A DNA stretch of 18,300 nt, from NCBI GenBank assembly GCA_934725655.1, contig CAKVCJ010000007.1, forward strand, positions 1-18,300, read 5' to 3'. This document shows positions 1 to 7,595 of this stretch, in pieces (the first letter of the stretch is position 1; each line of letters opens with the position of its first letter). A model generated the notes under the pieces. That model was not told the DNA's origin and searched no databases. It was given only the letters and a program-made list of their open reading frames with translations. Source of the DNA: an uncultured Brachyspira sp. Its GTDB lineage: Bacteria > Spirochaetota > Brachyspiria > Brachyspirales > Brachyspiraceae. The position numbers and the translations under genes are program-made.

Positions 1-1181
1 GTTATGTAAGATTATTACAAATGTTAGTTATGCCTTTAATATTTATTTCTATTACTATGGCATTATTAAATATAAAAGGTGATTCTAATATAGCAAAGAT
101 GACTATGATAATAATATCAATTTTGATGATAACAACAGCCATATCTGCTTTGGTTGGTATATTAATTTCTAAAGGATTCGGATTAGATGCTTCAAAGATA
201 CAGGCAATAGTTGGAGATTATTCTCAAGGGGCTTTAAATTATGAGAACAGATTAGAGGCATTTAATTCTAAACCTGTACCTCAGCAATTATTAGAGATTA
301 TACCTACAAATCCATTTAGTGCTTTAGCAGGCGGCGGCGGCTCACCTACTTTATCTGTTGTATTTTTTTCTGCTTTTGTTGGAATGGCTGCTTTGGGTAT
401 CAAAAAGAAAAAGTCAGAAATTTTTGATTTTTTTAGAAAGATAATGTTTTCTTTGCATGAGATAGTAATGAGAATAGTTAGCATAGTAATGAGATTAACT
501 CCCTACGGTGTATTAGCTTTAATGGCTAAATTTATGGCTACTAGTGATTTAAAAGCCTTTGCACAATTAGGTCAATTCTTATTAGCTTCATATATAGCAA
601 TATTTATTATGCTTATAGTTCATAGCATTATACTTATGATATTTGGATATAATCCTGTAAAATATTATTCTAAAGCATTGCCTACATTAGCTTTTGCTTT
701 TTCATCAAGAACTAGTGCTGGTACTTTGCCTATGACAGTAGACACTTTAAAAAATAAAATGGGTATATCTGAAGGAGTTTCTAATCTATCAGCTTCACTT
801 GCTGTTACTATAGGACAAAATGGATGTGCGGGAATATATCCTGCTATGGTTGTTACTATGATAGCACCTACTTTGGGTATTAATGTTTTTGAGCCTTTAT
901 TTTTAATAAAGGTTGTATTAATAATAGCTATAGGAAGTTTTGGTATAGCTGGAGTTGGAGGCGGTGCTACCAATGCTGCTCTTATCACACTTTCTGCTTT
1001 AAACTTCCCTGTTGAATTAGTTGCTATACTATTAGGAATAGAACCATTAATTGATATGGGCAGAACTTTGCTTAATGTTAATGATGGTATGATTACAGCA
1101 GCAGCTGCTGGAAAGATTTGTAAAGAAGTAGATATGAATAAGTTTAATGGTAACAATTCTGTTGCTTCCGAGAATTCTTAA
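1..1181 (+). CDS. tcyP: L-cystine symporter TcyP (DAACS family), 5' end outside the window
   Basis: Inner-membrane cation-coupled importer, most likely for L-cystine. The reading frame is open to the left edge (first whole codon at base 3), and the residues before the first Met (YVRLLQ) continue the usual family sequence, so the gene begins upstream and the Met at 21 is internal. Several hydrophobic segments alternate with the conserved hairpin motifs. SSRTSAGTLP is encoded from base 702 and IGQNGCAGIYPA from base 810. GVGGGAT is near 951-971 and EPLIDMGRT near 1041-1067. The IGQNGCAG and GVGGGAT forms are those I associate with TcyP/YdjN rather than with glutamate or C4-dicarboxylate carriers. 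The gene ends just before a bidirectional terminator. Family is nearly certain; the cystine substrate is inferred from similarity to TcyP. Confidence 0.85.
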   Translation, partial: YVRLLQMLVMPLIFISITMALLNIKGDSNIAKMTMIIISILMITTAISALVGILISKGFGLDASKIQAIVGDYSQGALNYENRLEAFNSKPVPQQLLEIIPTNPFSALAGGGGSPTLSVVFFSAFVGMAALGIKKKKSEIFDFFRKIMFSLHEIVMRIVSIVMRLTPYGVLALMAKFMATSDLKAFAQLGQFLLASYIAIFIMLIVHSIILMIFGYNPVKYYSKALPTLAFAFSSRTSAGTLPMTVDTLKNKMGISEGVSNLSASLAVTIGQNGCAGIYPAMVVTMIAPTLGINVFEPLFLIKVVLIIAIGSFGIAGVGGGATNAALITLSALNFPVELVAILLGIEPLIDMGRTLLNVNDGMITAAAAGKICKEVDMNKFNGNNSVASENS

Positions 1182-1201
1182 AGATAAAAATAAACATTAT
1201 T

Positions 1202-1240
1202 AAAAAGCCCTCCTGATGAAAATCTCAGAAGGGTTTTTTA
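1202..1240. terminator. Bidirectional rho-independent terminator
   Basis: A 9-bp stem (CCCTCCTGA at 1208-1216 with TCAGAAGGG at 1225-1233, one C-A mismatch) has an 8-nt loop. It is flanked by an A-tract on the left and a T6 run on the right, so it works in both directions. It sits between the convergent ends of the cystine transporter and the minus-strand rhodanese fusion. Confidence 0.85.
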
Positions 1241-1258
1241 TTATAAAAAATTTATAAT

Positions 1259-1864
1259 TTATTTTATTAATTTTTTCATATATCTAAAGAAATCATCTTT
1301 TTCTTTTGGTGAAATCATACAAGTATTTAAAAAGACTTCCATAATTTCTTGATTAACACTAGCCATAGCAGCTTTAACTGCTAAAGCCTGATTAAGTATA
1401 TCTCCGCAATACTCTCCTTTAATGAGCATTTTTTTCATACCATTTATTTGCCCTTCTATTCTATTTAATCTAATTATAAGTTTTTTTCTTTTTTCTATAA
1501 TTTCTTCTCTGCTGAATTTAGAAACTTTAGTATCATCGCCGCAATACTTATTCCAAGCCTTAAGCCCGCCTTCAAGTACATACAAATTATTAAATCCTAC
1601 GGTTTTCATATATGAAGCAGCATCAATGCCCAATTTACCAACAGAGCAATAAATTAAATAAATAGCATTTTTATCAAGTTTTTCTACTTCTCTTTTGAAT
1701 ACCCGAGGTCTTAAAAAATCTACCAATAAAGAATTTTCTATCATTCCCTCATAGTTGTGTTCTAATTCAGTTCTCACATCAAGAATCATAAAATCATCTA
1801 ATTCTTTCATTTTTGTTTCAAATTCTGAAGGTGTTAATACGATAACTCCATTATCTAATGTCAT
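1259..1864 (-). CDS. Rhodanese domain fused to a CsoR/CstR-type (DUF156) repressor domain
   Basis: A 201-residue fusion. Residues about 8-108 form a rhodanese domain (LDVRTELEH; active loop with Cys73 in YCSVGKLG; VLEGGLKAW), a fold that carries persulfide on the loop cysteine. Residues about 122-201 form a helical CsoR/FrmR/CstR domain (RLNRIEGQINGMKKML, then EYCGDIL with Cys153 and NTCM with Cys182). In copper-type CsoR the second Cys is preceded four residues earlier by a metal-binding His. Here that position is Phe178, leaving a two-cysteine site like that of CstR, which senses persulfide. The start is supported by an AAGGA about six bases upstream. The gene is divergent from alaS and convergent with the cystine transporter gene. 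I infer a sulfane-sulfur-responsive regulator carrying its own sulfurtransferase; DNA binding is not shown. Confidence 0.85.
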   Translation of the reverse strand: MTLDNGVIVLTPSEFETKMKELDDFMILDVRTELEHNYEGMIENSLLVDFLRPRVFKREVEKLDKNAIYLIYCSVGKLGIDAASYMKTVGFNNLYVLEGGLKAWNKYCGDDTKVSKFSREEIIEKRKKLIIRLNRIEGQINGMKKMLIKGEYCGDILNQALAVKAAMASVNQEIMEVFLNTCMISPKEKDDFFRYMKKLIK

Positions 1865-1906
1865 ACAAAATCCTTGAATTTTTAAATAATATTACTATAT
1901 ATATAT

Positions 1907-1935
1907 ATTATATAGCAAATAATTACTTTTTACAA
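1907..1935 (-). promoter_or_regulatory. Sigma70-like promoter of the rhodanese-repressor gene
   Basis: On the minus strand, a -35-like TTGTAA (1935-1930) is followed after 17 bases by a perfect TATAAT (1912-1907), giving a start near 1900, about 36 bases before the ATG. The surrounding alternating TA run (about 1894-1912) makes the -10 less unique than it looks. Confidence 0.5.
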
Positions 1936-1951
1936 AAAATTTTGAATTATT

Positions 1952-1975
1952 TTTTTAAAATTGCCATTTTAAAAA
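1952..1975. repeat. Perfect 10-bp dyad between divergent promoters, candidate operator
   Basis: TTTTTAAAAT (1952-1961) and ATTTTAAAAA (1966-1975) are exact inverted copies around TGCC. No T-tract follows and the stem is all A/T, so a terminator is unlikely. It lies upstream of both divergent promoters and is a candidate site for the repressor encoded next door. CsoR-family operators are generally A/T arms around a G/C core; the core here is only three G/C bases. The dyad is certain, its function is a guess. Confidence 0.4.
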
Positions 1976-2010
1976 TCATTATTAATTATAAATTCTTATA
2001 AAAAAACTAT

Positions 2011-2016
2011 TATACT
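2011..2016 (+). promoter_or_regulatory. alaS: Possible -10 box for the alaS operon
   Basis: TATACT lies 90 bases before the alaS ATG. No good -35 is visible at the right spacing. The rest of the 1865-2105 gap holds the divergent promoter, the dyad and otherwise plain AT-rich sequence; I see no T-box or other leader RNA. Confidence 0.3.
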
Positions 2017-2105
2017 TTTACTTGCAAAACGCGGGATTTAATTATATTATTAAGCGAAAAGATTTTAAAAAATTTTTATTAGGTTATGATATATTAGGAG
2101 ATATT

Positions 2106-4700
2106 ATGACACATTTAGAGTTGAGAGAAAAGTTCAAAGAGTTTTTTAAAAGTAAAAAACATGCTATAGAAAAATCATCATCATTAATACCAATAGATGA
2201 TCCAAGTTTATTATTTACAACAGCAGGTATGCTTCAATTTAAGCCCTACTATGCAGGAATAAAAAAAGCACCATATTCAAGAGTAGCTACTATACAGAAA
2301 TGTTTTAGATTATCAGATTTAGAGAATATTGGTAAAACAGCAAGGCACCATACATTTTTTGAGATGTTTGGTAATTTTTGTTTTATGGGCGATTATTTCA
2401 AAAAAGAGGCTATCGAGTTTGCTTGGGAGTTTTCAACTCAAGTAATAAAACTTCCTGTTGAGAGAATATATGTATCTATTTATGAGAAAGATGATGATGC
2501 ATTTAAGATTTGGAATGAGCATATAGGAATACCAAAAGAAAAAATAGTTAGGCTTGGAAAGAAGGATAACTTCTGGGGGCCTGCGGGAGATTCCGGAGCT
2601 TGCGGACCTTGCAGCGAGCTTTATATTGATATGGGTGAAGAGAAAGGATGCGGAAAACCTGATTGTTTTGTGGGATGTGATTGCGAGAGGTATTTAGAGT
2701 TTTGGAATTTAGTATTTAATGAGTTTTTCCAAGATGTTGATGGCAATTTGACACCGCTTCAGAATGTTGGTATAGATACAGGAATGGGGCTTGAAAGGCT
2801 TTGCTATATTATGCAGGGGGTTGAGAGCAATTATCAGACTGATGTAATGAAGCCTATTGTTGATGCTATTTTAAATAAGCTTAATGTTAAATATGAAGGA
2901 ATTAACAAGACGAAGATAAATTTATTAGCTGACCATTTAAGGGCTTTAGTATTTGTTTTAGCAGAAGGCTGCAAACCATCTAATGAGGGAAGGGGATATG
3001 TATTAAGAAGACTTTTAAGAAGGGCTTTAAAAACTGCTAATGATTTAGGGCATAAAGGAGCTTTCTTAAATGAGCTTACTTCTGCTGTAATTAATGTTTA
3101 TAAAGATATATATGATTATCTTCCAAAAGAAGAAGAAAATATTAAAAAGATATTAAAAGAAGAAGAGAATAAATTTTTAAGTACAATATCTGCTGGAATG
3201 AATAAGCTTTACAGTGTAATGGAAGAAAATAAAGACAGTAAATTAATATCAGGTAAAGATGCTTTCATGCTTTTTGATACTTACGGACTTCCTTTTGACA
3301 TCACAGAAGAAGAAGCCTCTGACCATGGTTTTAGAGTTGATAAAAAAGGCTTTGAAGATGCAATGGAAGAGCAGAAAAAAAGAAGCAGAGGAACAGGAGA
3401 AGATAAAAAATCAAAATTTGGTTTTGTTGAAAATTATGAAACAAAATATGTCGGCGAAGATAGAGAGAGTTTAATTAACGGAGTAAAATCAAAAATAGCT
3501 GCTTTATATGAGAATGGAGAAAAGAAAGAAAGTGTCTCATCTTCTAATGTTGCTGTAATTACAGAAGTATCACCTTTTTATGGAGAGATGGGCGGACAGG
3601 TTGGAGACAATGGCTTTATAGAGATAGCAAGCGGAGAAAAATTAAAAGTATTAGATACGCAAAAAAAAGAAAACACTATTATACATATAGTTGATTGCGG
3701 AGGCAAAACTTTAAAAGTTGGGGAAGAGATAAAACTTTTAGTTAATTTTGACAGAAGAAGTGCTATAAGAAAAAATCACACAGCAACTCATATACTTCAA
3801 AAAGTTTTGGAGCTAACACTTGGAAATCATATTAATCAGGCAGGAAGTTTTGTTTGCGAGGATTATTTGAGATTTGACTTTACTCATCCAGATTCTATTG
3901 GCGAAGAGACTTTAATAAACATAGAAAATCAAGTTAATGAAATAGTATTTAAATCAATGCCTGCGGTAATAAAATATATGCCGAAAGAAGAAGCTATAGC
4001 TTCTGGAGCTAAGGCATTATTTGGAGAGAAATATCCTGATACTGTAAGAATACTTGATATTGGAGAAGGATTTTCTGTTGAGTTATGCGGGGGAAGCCAT
4101 TTGACAAATACTTCTGAAGTTGGTTATTTTCATATAATAAGCGAAGGTTCTGTTGCAAGCGGTGTGAGAAGAATTGAAGCTATTACTGGGCTTAATGCTG
4201 CTAAAGAAGCTACTAATTTATTTAATAAAGTAAAAAGTTTAAGCCATATACTTAATGCAAATAAAGCAGATGAACTAACAATTAGAGCAGAAAACTTGCA
4301 AGCAGAAATAAAAAAATTACAAAAAGAAAATAAACAATTAAAGACATCAGGCTCATCTTCTAAAGCATTTATTGATAATTATGAAGATTTAAATGGAATT
4401 AAGTTTTATAATTTAGAATTTGACGAAGATATAAAAGATATAAGGCTTTATGCTGATACTATAAAAGAGAGAGTTAAAGATTCTATATCTTTTATGATAA
4501 GTAAAACAAATAATTCTATAATAGTTCAAGTTACAGGAAAAGCTTTAAAAGAAAAAAACATATTGGCTAATTCTTTAATTAAAGATATAATATCAACTGC
4601 AGGCGGCAGAGGCGGCGGAAAGGATAGTTTTGCTCAAGGCTCTATAGAAAATATCGAAAAAGCAAAAGAGGCTATTAATAAAATAAAGAGTAGTTTATAA
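2106..4700 (+). CDS. alaS: Alanyl-tRNA synthetase
   Basis: Charges tRNA-Ala in the cytoplasm and edits mischarged Ser/Gly. The 864-residue length fits the family (about 870-880). Visible parts, in order: the class II catalytic core (FTTAGMLQFK; RHHTFFEMFGN; WGPAGDSGACGPCSE; GIDTGMGLER), the tRNA-recognition region (GCKPSNEGRGYVLRRLLRRA), and the editing domain with zinc ligands H558 and H562 (HTATH) and C661 and H665 (CGGSH). A coiled coil around AENLQAEIKKLQKE follows, then the C-Ala domain ending GGRGGGKDSFAQGS. I chose the ATG at 2106 because AGGAG lies five bases upstream and MTHLELREKF matches the normal N-terminus; the frame is open from a TTG at 2022, but that adds 28 non-family residues. 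First gene of a tightly packed cluster; the stop abuts the next ATG. Confidence 0.97.
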   Translation: MTHLELREKFKEFFKSKKHAIEKSSSLIPIDDPSLLFTTAGMLQFKPYYAGIKKAPYSRVATIQKCFRLSDLENIGKTARHHTFFEMFGNFCFMGDYFKKEAIEFAWEFSTQVIKLPVERIYVSIYEKDDDAFKIWNEHIGIPKEKIVRLGKKDNFWGPAGDSGACGPCSELYIDMGEEKGCGKPDCFVGCDCERYLEFWNLVFNEFFQDVDGNLTPLQNVGIDTGMGLERLCYIMQGVESNYQTDVMKPIVDAILNKLNVKYEGINKTKINLLADHLRALVFVLAEGCKPSNEGRGYVLRRLLRRALKTANDLGHKGAFLNELTSAVINVYKDIYDYLPKEEENIKKILKEEENKFLSTISAGMNKLYSVMEENKDSKLISGKDAFMLFDTYGLPFDITEEEASDHGFRVDKKGFEDAMEEQKKRSRGTGEDKKSKFGFVENYETKYVGEDRESLINGVKSKIAALYENGEKKESVSSSNVAVITEVSPFYGEMGGQVGDNGFIEIASGEKLKVLDTQKKENTIIHIVDCGGKTLKVGEEIKLLVNFDRRSAIRKNHTATHILQKVLELTLGNHINQAGSFVCEDYLRFDFTHPDSIGEETLINIENQVNEIVFKSMPAVIKYMPKEEAIASGAKALFGEKYPDTVRILDIGEGFSVELCGGSHLTNTSEVGYFHIISEGSVASGVRRIEAITGLNAAKEATNLFNKVKSLSHILNANKADELTIRAENLQAEIKKLQKENKQLKTSGSSSKAFIDNYEDLNGIKFYNLEFDEDIKDIRLYADTIKERVKDSISFMISKTNNSIIVQVTGKALKEKNILANSLIKDIISTAGGRGGGKDSFAQGSIENIEKAKEAINKIKSSL

Positions 4701-5318
4701 ATGAAAAAAGTTTTAAGCATTATCATTATAATATTATTTTCTGTATCTTGTTCTCAGAAAGATTTAACTTTAAGAAGGCTTGATGATGTTAATAAAGCAT
4801 CAAAGAAATTGCAGAATAATAAGGATGATGAAAAAGTTTTATTAGAAGTACTCAATGCTGCCCAAAACGGCGGAAGAGAGGTGAGGGCAGAGGCTATATG
4901 GGTGCTTGGGAACATTGAAGCTGAAATAGCTTATAGTGATTTTTTGAAGTCCAGTGTTGAAGACCCTGATTTTAATGTGCGCTGTTTGTCTATACATGGG
5001 CTTGGAAAGTTAGAAGCTAAAACTCCTGAAGCAATAGACAGTATAAAAAGAGCTATATCTGATACAGATTTGCAGGTACAAATAGAGGCTTTAAAAGTGG
5101 CAGGTAATTTAAAAGCTCCTGAACTTTTAAACTCTATACTTGGAAGTTTATCAAGTAAGAATAAATGGGTGAGAATGGCGGCAGTTGAGGCTTTGAAGGA
5201 TTATGAAGATGAGAGAGTTGACCGTTCTCTTAATTTGCTTTCTTCTACAGATAGTGATTATGCTGTGAAATCTACTATAGCACAGGTTTTAAAATATAGA
5301 AATGAAAAAGGAATATAA
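4701..5318 (+). CDS. HEAT-repeat lipoprotein
   Basis: A 205-residue protein with a short signal peptide (MKK, then a hydrophobic stretch) ending in the lipobox VSC at Cys17, so probably a membrane-anchored lipoprotein. The rest is built of alpha-helical HEAT-like repeats of about 30 residues (VRAEAIWVLGNIE; VRCLSIHGLGKLE; VQIEALKVAGNLK; VRMAAVEALKDYE), a scaffold for protein-protein contacts. Its ATG follows the alaS stop with no gap, so translation is probably coupled. It overlaps the next frame by 17 bases. No enzymatic motif is visible. HEAT repeats and lipoprotein nature are clear from sequence; partner and role are unknown. Confidence 0.8.
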   Translation: MKKVLSIIIIILFSVSCSQKDLTLRRLDDVNKASKKLQNNKDDEKVLLEVLNAAQNGGREVRAEAIWVLGNIEAEIAYSDFLKSSVEDPDFNVRCLSIHGLGKLEAKTPEAIDSIKRAISDTDLQVQIEALKVAGNLKAPELLNSILGSLSSKNKWVRMAAVEALKDYEDERVDRSLNLLSSTDSDYAVKSTIAQVLKYRNEKGI

Positions 5319-6126
5319 AAATATATATATGTTTTTTAACAAAAAAATAATTTATTTATTAATAATTTTCTCTTTTATTATCTTTTTTATTTTTTCATGC
5401 AGAAGTATGGGAAGCTCTGTTGTGGTTGTAGATGATATAATCTCTACAAATAGAATAGTTGCAGTTGCTTCTTTTACTTTCCCAAAAACTATGACGAATG
5501 CAAATATAGATAGATTGAAATATTTAAATACAGAGATATATGCTGATGTTGTATTAAAAAGTTTTATAAGTAATTTTAATTCTCAAAGCGAATTAATAAA
5601 ACTTGTAACTTTGGAAGAAGCTTTAGGCGATTTGGCTTTTTCTAAACTTCCTAATCATTATATATTAGGTTTTGATTATGTAGCTGCTACGGGAACTATA
5701 GCTACAAATAAATTAGATGATGATACTATATCTTTACTTAAAGATAAAAATATATCAGGAGTTATGTATGCTGATTCTGAAATGTCTTTTTGGGCGCAGA
5801 GCATTGATATAAATTTTGATATATATGATTTAAATGGAAATAATTTATGGCTTGATACTTTAGAAGGATATTCTTATTATATTATAGGAGATACTGGTTC
5901 TCCTACTAAGCAGATGAATTATCAAATAGTAATAGCTGATGTTGTGAAGTTTCAGCAGAAGCATGCTGATGAATTATATATTATAATAGATGAGGCAATA
6001 TCCAATGGAGTATACACTTTAAAAAATAAAGTGCCGTATGCTTTTAGTACTAATGATATTTTGTTCACTCAAAAGACATTTAGTTTAACTAATGAAGAAT
6101 ATGCAAAAAAGGCAGGTATTAAATAA
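5302..6126 (+). CDS. Unrecognised lipoprotein
   Basis: I do not recognise the family. From the ATG at 5302 the protein has 274 residues; an ATG at 5329 gives 265. AAGGA at 5308-5312 is inside the longer version and unusually far (16 bases) from the shorter one, so the start is undecided. Both keep a basic N-terminus, a long hydrophobic segment and a lipobox ending FSC (Cys33 of the longer form). The mature part begins RSMGSSVVVVDD and looks like a mixed alpha/beta extracytoplasmic domain, with aromatic-rich stretches (SFWAQSIDINFDIYDLNGNNLWLD). It overlaps the HEAT lipoprotein gene by 17 bases and the next gene by one (TAATG), which suggests coupled translation and perhaps a shared envelope role with the HEAT lipoprotein. 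Confidence 0.7.
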   Translation: MKKEYKNIYMFFNKKIIYLLIIFSFIIFFIFSCRSMGSSVVVVDDIISTNRIVAVASFTFPKTMTNANIDRLKYLNTEIYADVVLKSFISNFNSQSELIKLVTLEEALGDLAFSKLPNHYILGFDYVAATGTIATNKLDDDTISLLKDKNISGVMYADSEMSFWAQSIDINFDIYDLNGNNLWLDTLEGYSYYIIGDTGSPTKQMNYQIVIADVVKFQQKHADELYIIIDEAISNGVYTLKNKVPYAFSTNDILFTQKTFSLTNEEYAKKAGIK

Positions 6127-6416
6127 TGGCAGAGAGACAAAAAATAGAATTAAGTTTTAGCGATATTGATGAGTTTAGATTTAAAAGACCTTTAAAAGGC
6201 TATATAACAAAACTTGATAATGATAGATATGTTATTAGCAATGATGACTTAGCTATTAGGGGTACTGGTAAAACTCCGAAAGAGGCCGCTGAGATGATTA
6301 AAGAGCAGTTTATCAATTTGGCAAATGATGTTATGTATAAATCTAAATATGCCCCTCTAAGCGAGAGAGAGAGAAAAAAGGTAAGCATTATACAATCTAT
6401 ATGTGATATTATTTAA
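6126..6416 (+). CDS. Small protein with a faint HicB-like fold
   Basis: A 96-residue soluble protein, not confidently assigned. Residues about 24-66 (ITKLDNDRYVISNDDLAIRGTGKTPKEAAEMIKEQF) read as strand-strand-helix, resembling the small HicB-type domain in which a short 'not-too-often' beta pair is followed by an EEA-rich helix. No HicA toxin gene is adjacent, so I do not call a toxin-antitoxin pair. The tail is charged (LSERERKK). Its ATG overlaps the stop of the upstream lipoprotein gene by one base, so it belongs to the alaS cluster. About 60 bases separate it from ddl; no terminator is visible there. Confidence 0.6.
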   Translation: MAERQKIELSFSDIDEFRFKRPLKGYITKLDNDRYVISNDDLAIRGTGKTPKEAAEMIKEQFINLANDVMYKSKYAPLSERERKKVSIIQSICDII

Positions 6417-6478
6417 TATTATATATAGATTTTTTATTATCAAAAAACTTCTATTAAATAACATTTTAGGAATTGAAT

Positions 6479-7450
6479 ATGCTATTAACTGATGAATTAA
6501 AAAATAAAATATTAAAAGAATTTGAAGGAAAAAAAATAGCTGTACTTCACGGAGGCATTAGCGATGAAAGAGAAGTTTCTCTTAGAAGCGGCAAGAATGT
6601 TTTTGAGGCTTTAACTTCTTATAAAGAATTAAAAGACAATACTATATTGATAGATGTAAAAGACCATTATGAATTGGTGGAAACTCTAAAGAAAGAAAAT
6701 GTTAAATATTGTTATAATATATTGCATGGCACTTTTGGAGAAGACGGCACTATTCAGGGGCTTTTGGATTGTCTTAATATTAAATACACTGGAGAAAATA
6801 CTTTAGTTAGTTCTCTTTGTATGAATAAAGTTTATACAAAAAGAATATGGCTTTCTTCTAATATTTCTACAGTTGATTTTCAGCTTCTTAAAGATGCTGT
6901 AAAAAATAATAATCTTTCTTTTGATTTCCCTATAATATTAAAACCTATCTCGAGCGGTTCTAGTGTGGGAGTTTCTTTAATTAAAACTAAAGATGAATTT
7001 GAAAATATTGTTAAAGATATAAAAGATACTCATAATTATTTTTTAGAGCCGTACATTAAGGGCAAAGAAGTAACAGTTGGGCTTGTACGTGATGATGATG
7101 ATATATATGTGTTTCCTATACTTGGCATTAATCCAAAAAATGAAATATATGATTATGATGCTAAATATACTCCCGGCAAAACAGAGATGGAGATACCTGC
7201 TAAATTGGATAAACAAATAGAAAAGAAATTAATAGACAATTGTAAAAAGGCTTATGAGGTTTTAGGCTGTGAAGGGCTTTGCCGAATAGATGCTATAATT
7301 TCTGAAGATGGTTTTATTAATTTGATGGAAGTAAATACTCAAGGCGGTATGACAAACACTTCTGATATACCAGCTATGGCAAGAAATATTAATATGCCTT
7401 TTGAAGATGTTGTTTTGTATATCTTATCTTTAAATAATAAGAATATTTAA
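6479..7450 (+). CDS. ddl: D-alanine--D-alanine ligase
   Basis: ATP-grasp enzyme joining two D-alanines for peptidoglycan precursors in the cytoplasm. 323 residues, normal length. Visible motifs: N-terminal HGGISDEREVSLRSG, the ATP-binding IILKPISSGSSVGVSL, EPYIKGKEVTVG, the central KYTPGKTEMEIPA, and the C-terminal metal and substrate region GLCRIDAIISEDGFINLMEVNTQGGMT. The last motif is usually NTxPGMT; here Gly replaces the Pro. I took the ATG at 6479, seven bases after AGGA (6468-6471), rather than the in-frame TTG at 6473 directly after it. It follows the alaS cluster by about 60 bases and may be cotranscribed. Confidence 0.93.
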   Translation: MLLTDELKNKILKEFEGKKIAVLHGGISDEREVSLRSGKNVFEALTSYKELKDNTILIDVKDHYELVETLKKENVKYCYNILHGTFGEDGTIQGLLDCLNIKYTGENTLVSSLCMNKVYTKRIWLSSNISTVDFQLLKDAVKNNNLSFDFPIILKPISSGSSVGVSLIKTKDEFENIVKDIKDTHNYFLEPYIKGKEVTVGLVRDDDDIYVFPILGINPKNEIYDYDAKYTPGKTEMEIPAKLDKQIEKKLIDNCKKAYEVLGCEGLCRIDAIISEDGFINLMEVNTQGGMTNTSDIPAMARNINMPFEDVVLYILSLNNKNI

Positions 7451-7524
7451 ACTATTAAATTAATAAAATATAGAATCTTATCAAAAAATTCTCTTAAATG
7501 GTTCATAAATTAATTATGTAAAAC

Positions 7525-7552
7525 TTGACAACAGGGGTTTTATAAATATACT
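7525..7552 (+). promoter_or_regulatory. Strong sigma70-like promoter of the import/catabolism operon
   Basis: A perfect TTGACA (7525-7530), 16-base spacer, then TATACT (7547-7552); AGGAG at 7584-7588 precedes the ATG at 7596. Just downstream of the -10, about 7554-7576, an imperfect AT-rich dyad (ATATT...AATAT, including ATATACCAA) covers the expected start site and could be an operator for the operon's GntR/UTRA regulator. The dyad is weak in such AT-rich DNA. Confidence 0.7.
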
Positions 7553-7595
7553 AATATTATATATATATACCAATATAACATTTAGGAGAATAAAA

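Noticed and set aside
665..1156. 163-codon minus-strand frame inside the cystine transporter gene
   Set aside because: It is the antisense shadow of a clearly conserved membrane protein gene, Pro/Ile/Ala-rich from reading hydrophobic codons backwards, with no ribosome binding site or family motif.
1865..2105. T-box or other leader riboswitch before alaS
   Set aside because: No T-box sequence, no specifier hairpin and no terminator are visible; the gap is nearly all A/T except the dyad centre.
6126..6416. HicAB toxin-antitoxin system
   Set aside because: Only a faint HicB-like pattern is present, there is no HicA-sized neighbour, and the gene is coupled to the alaS cluster.
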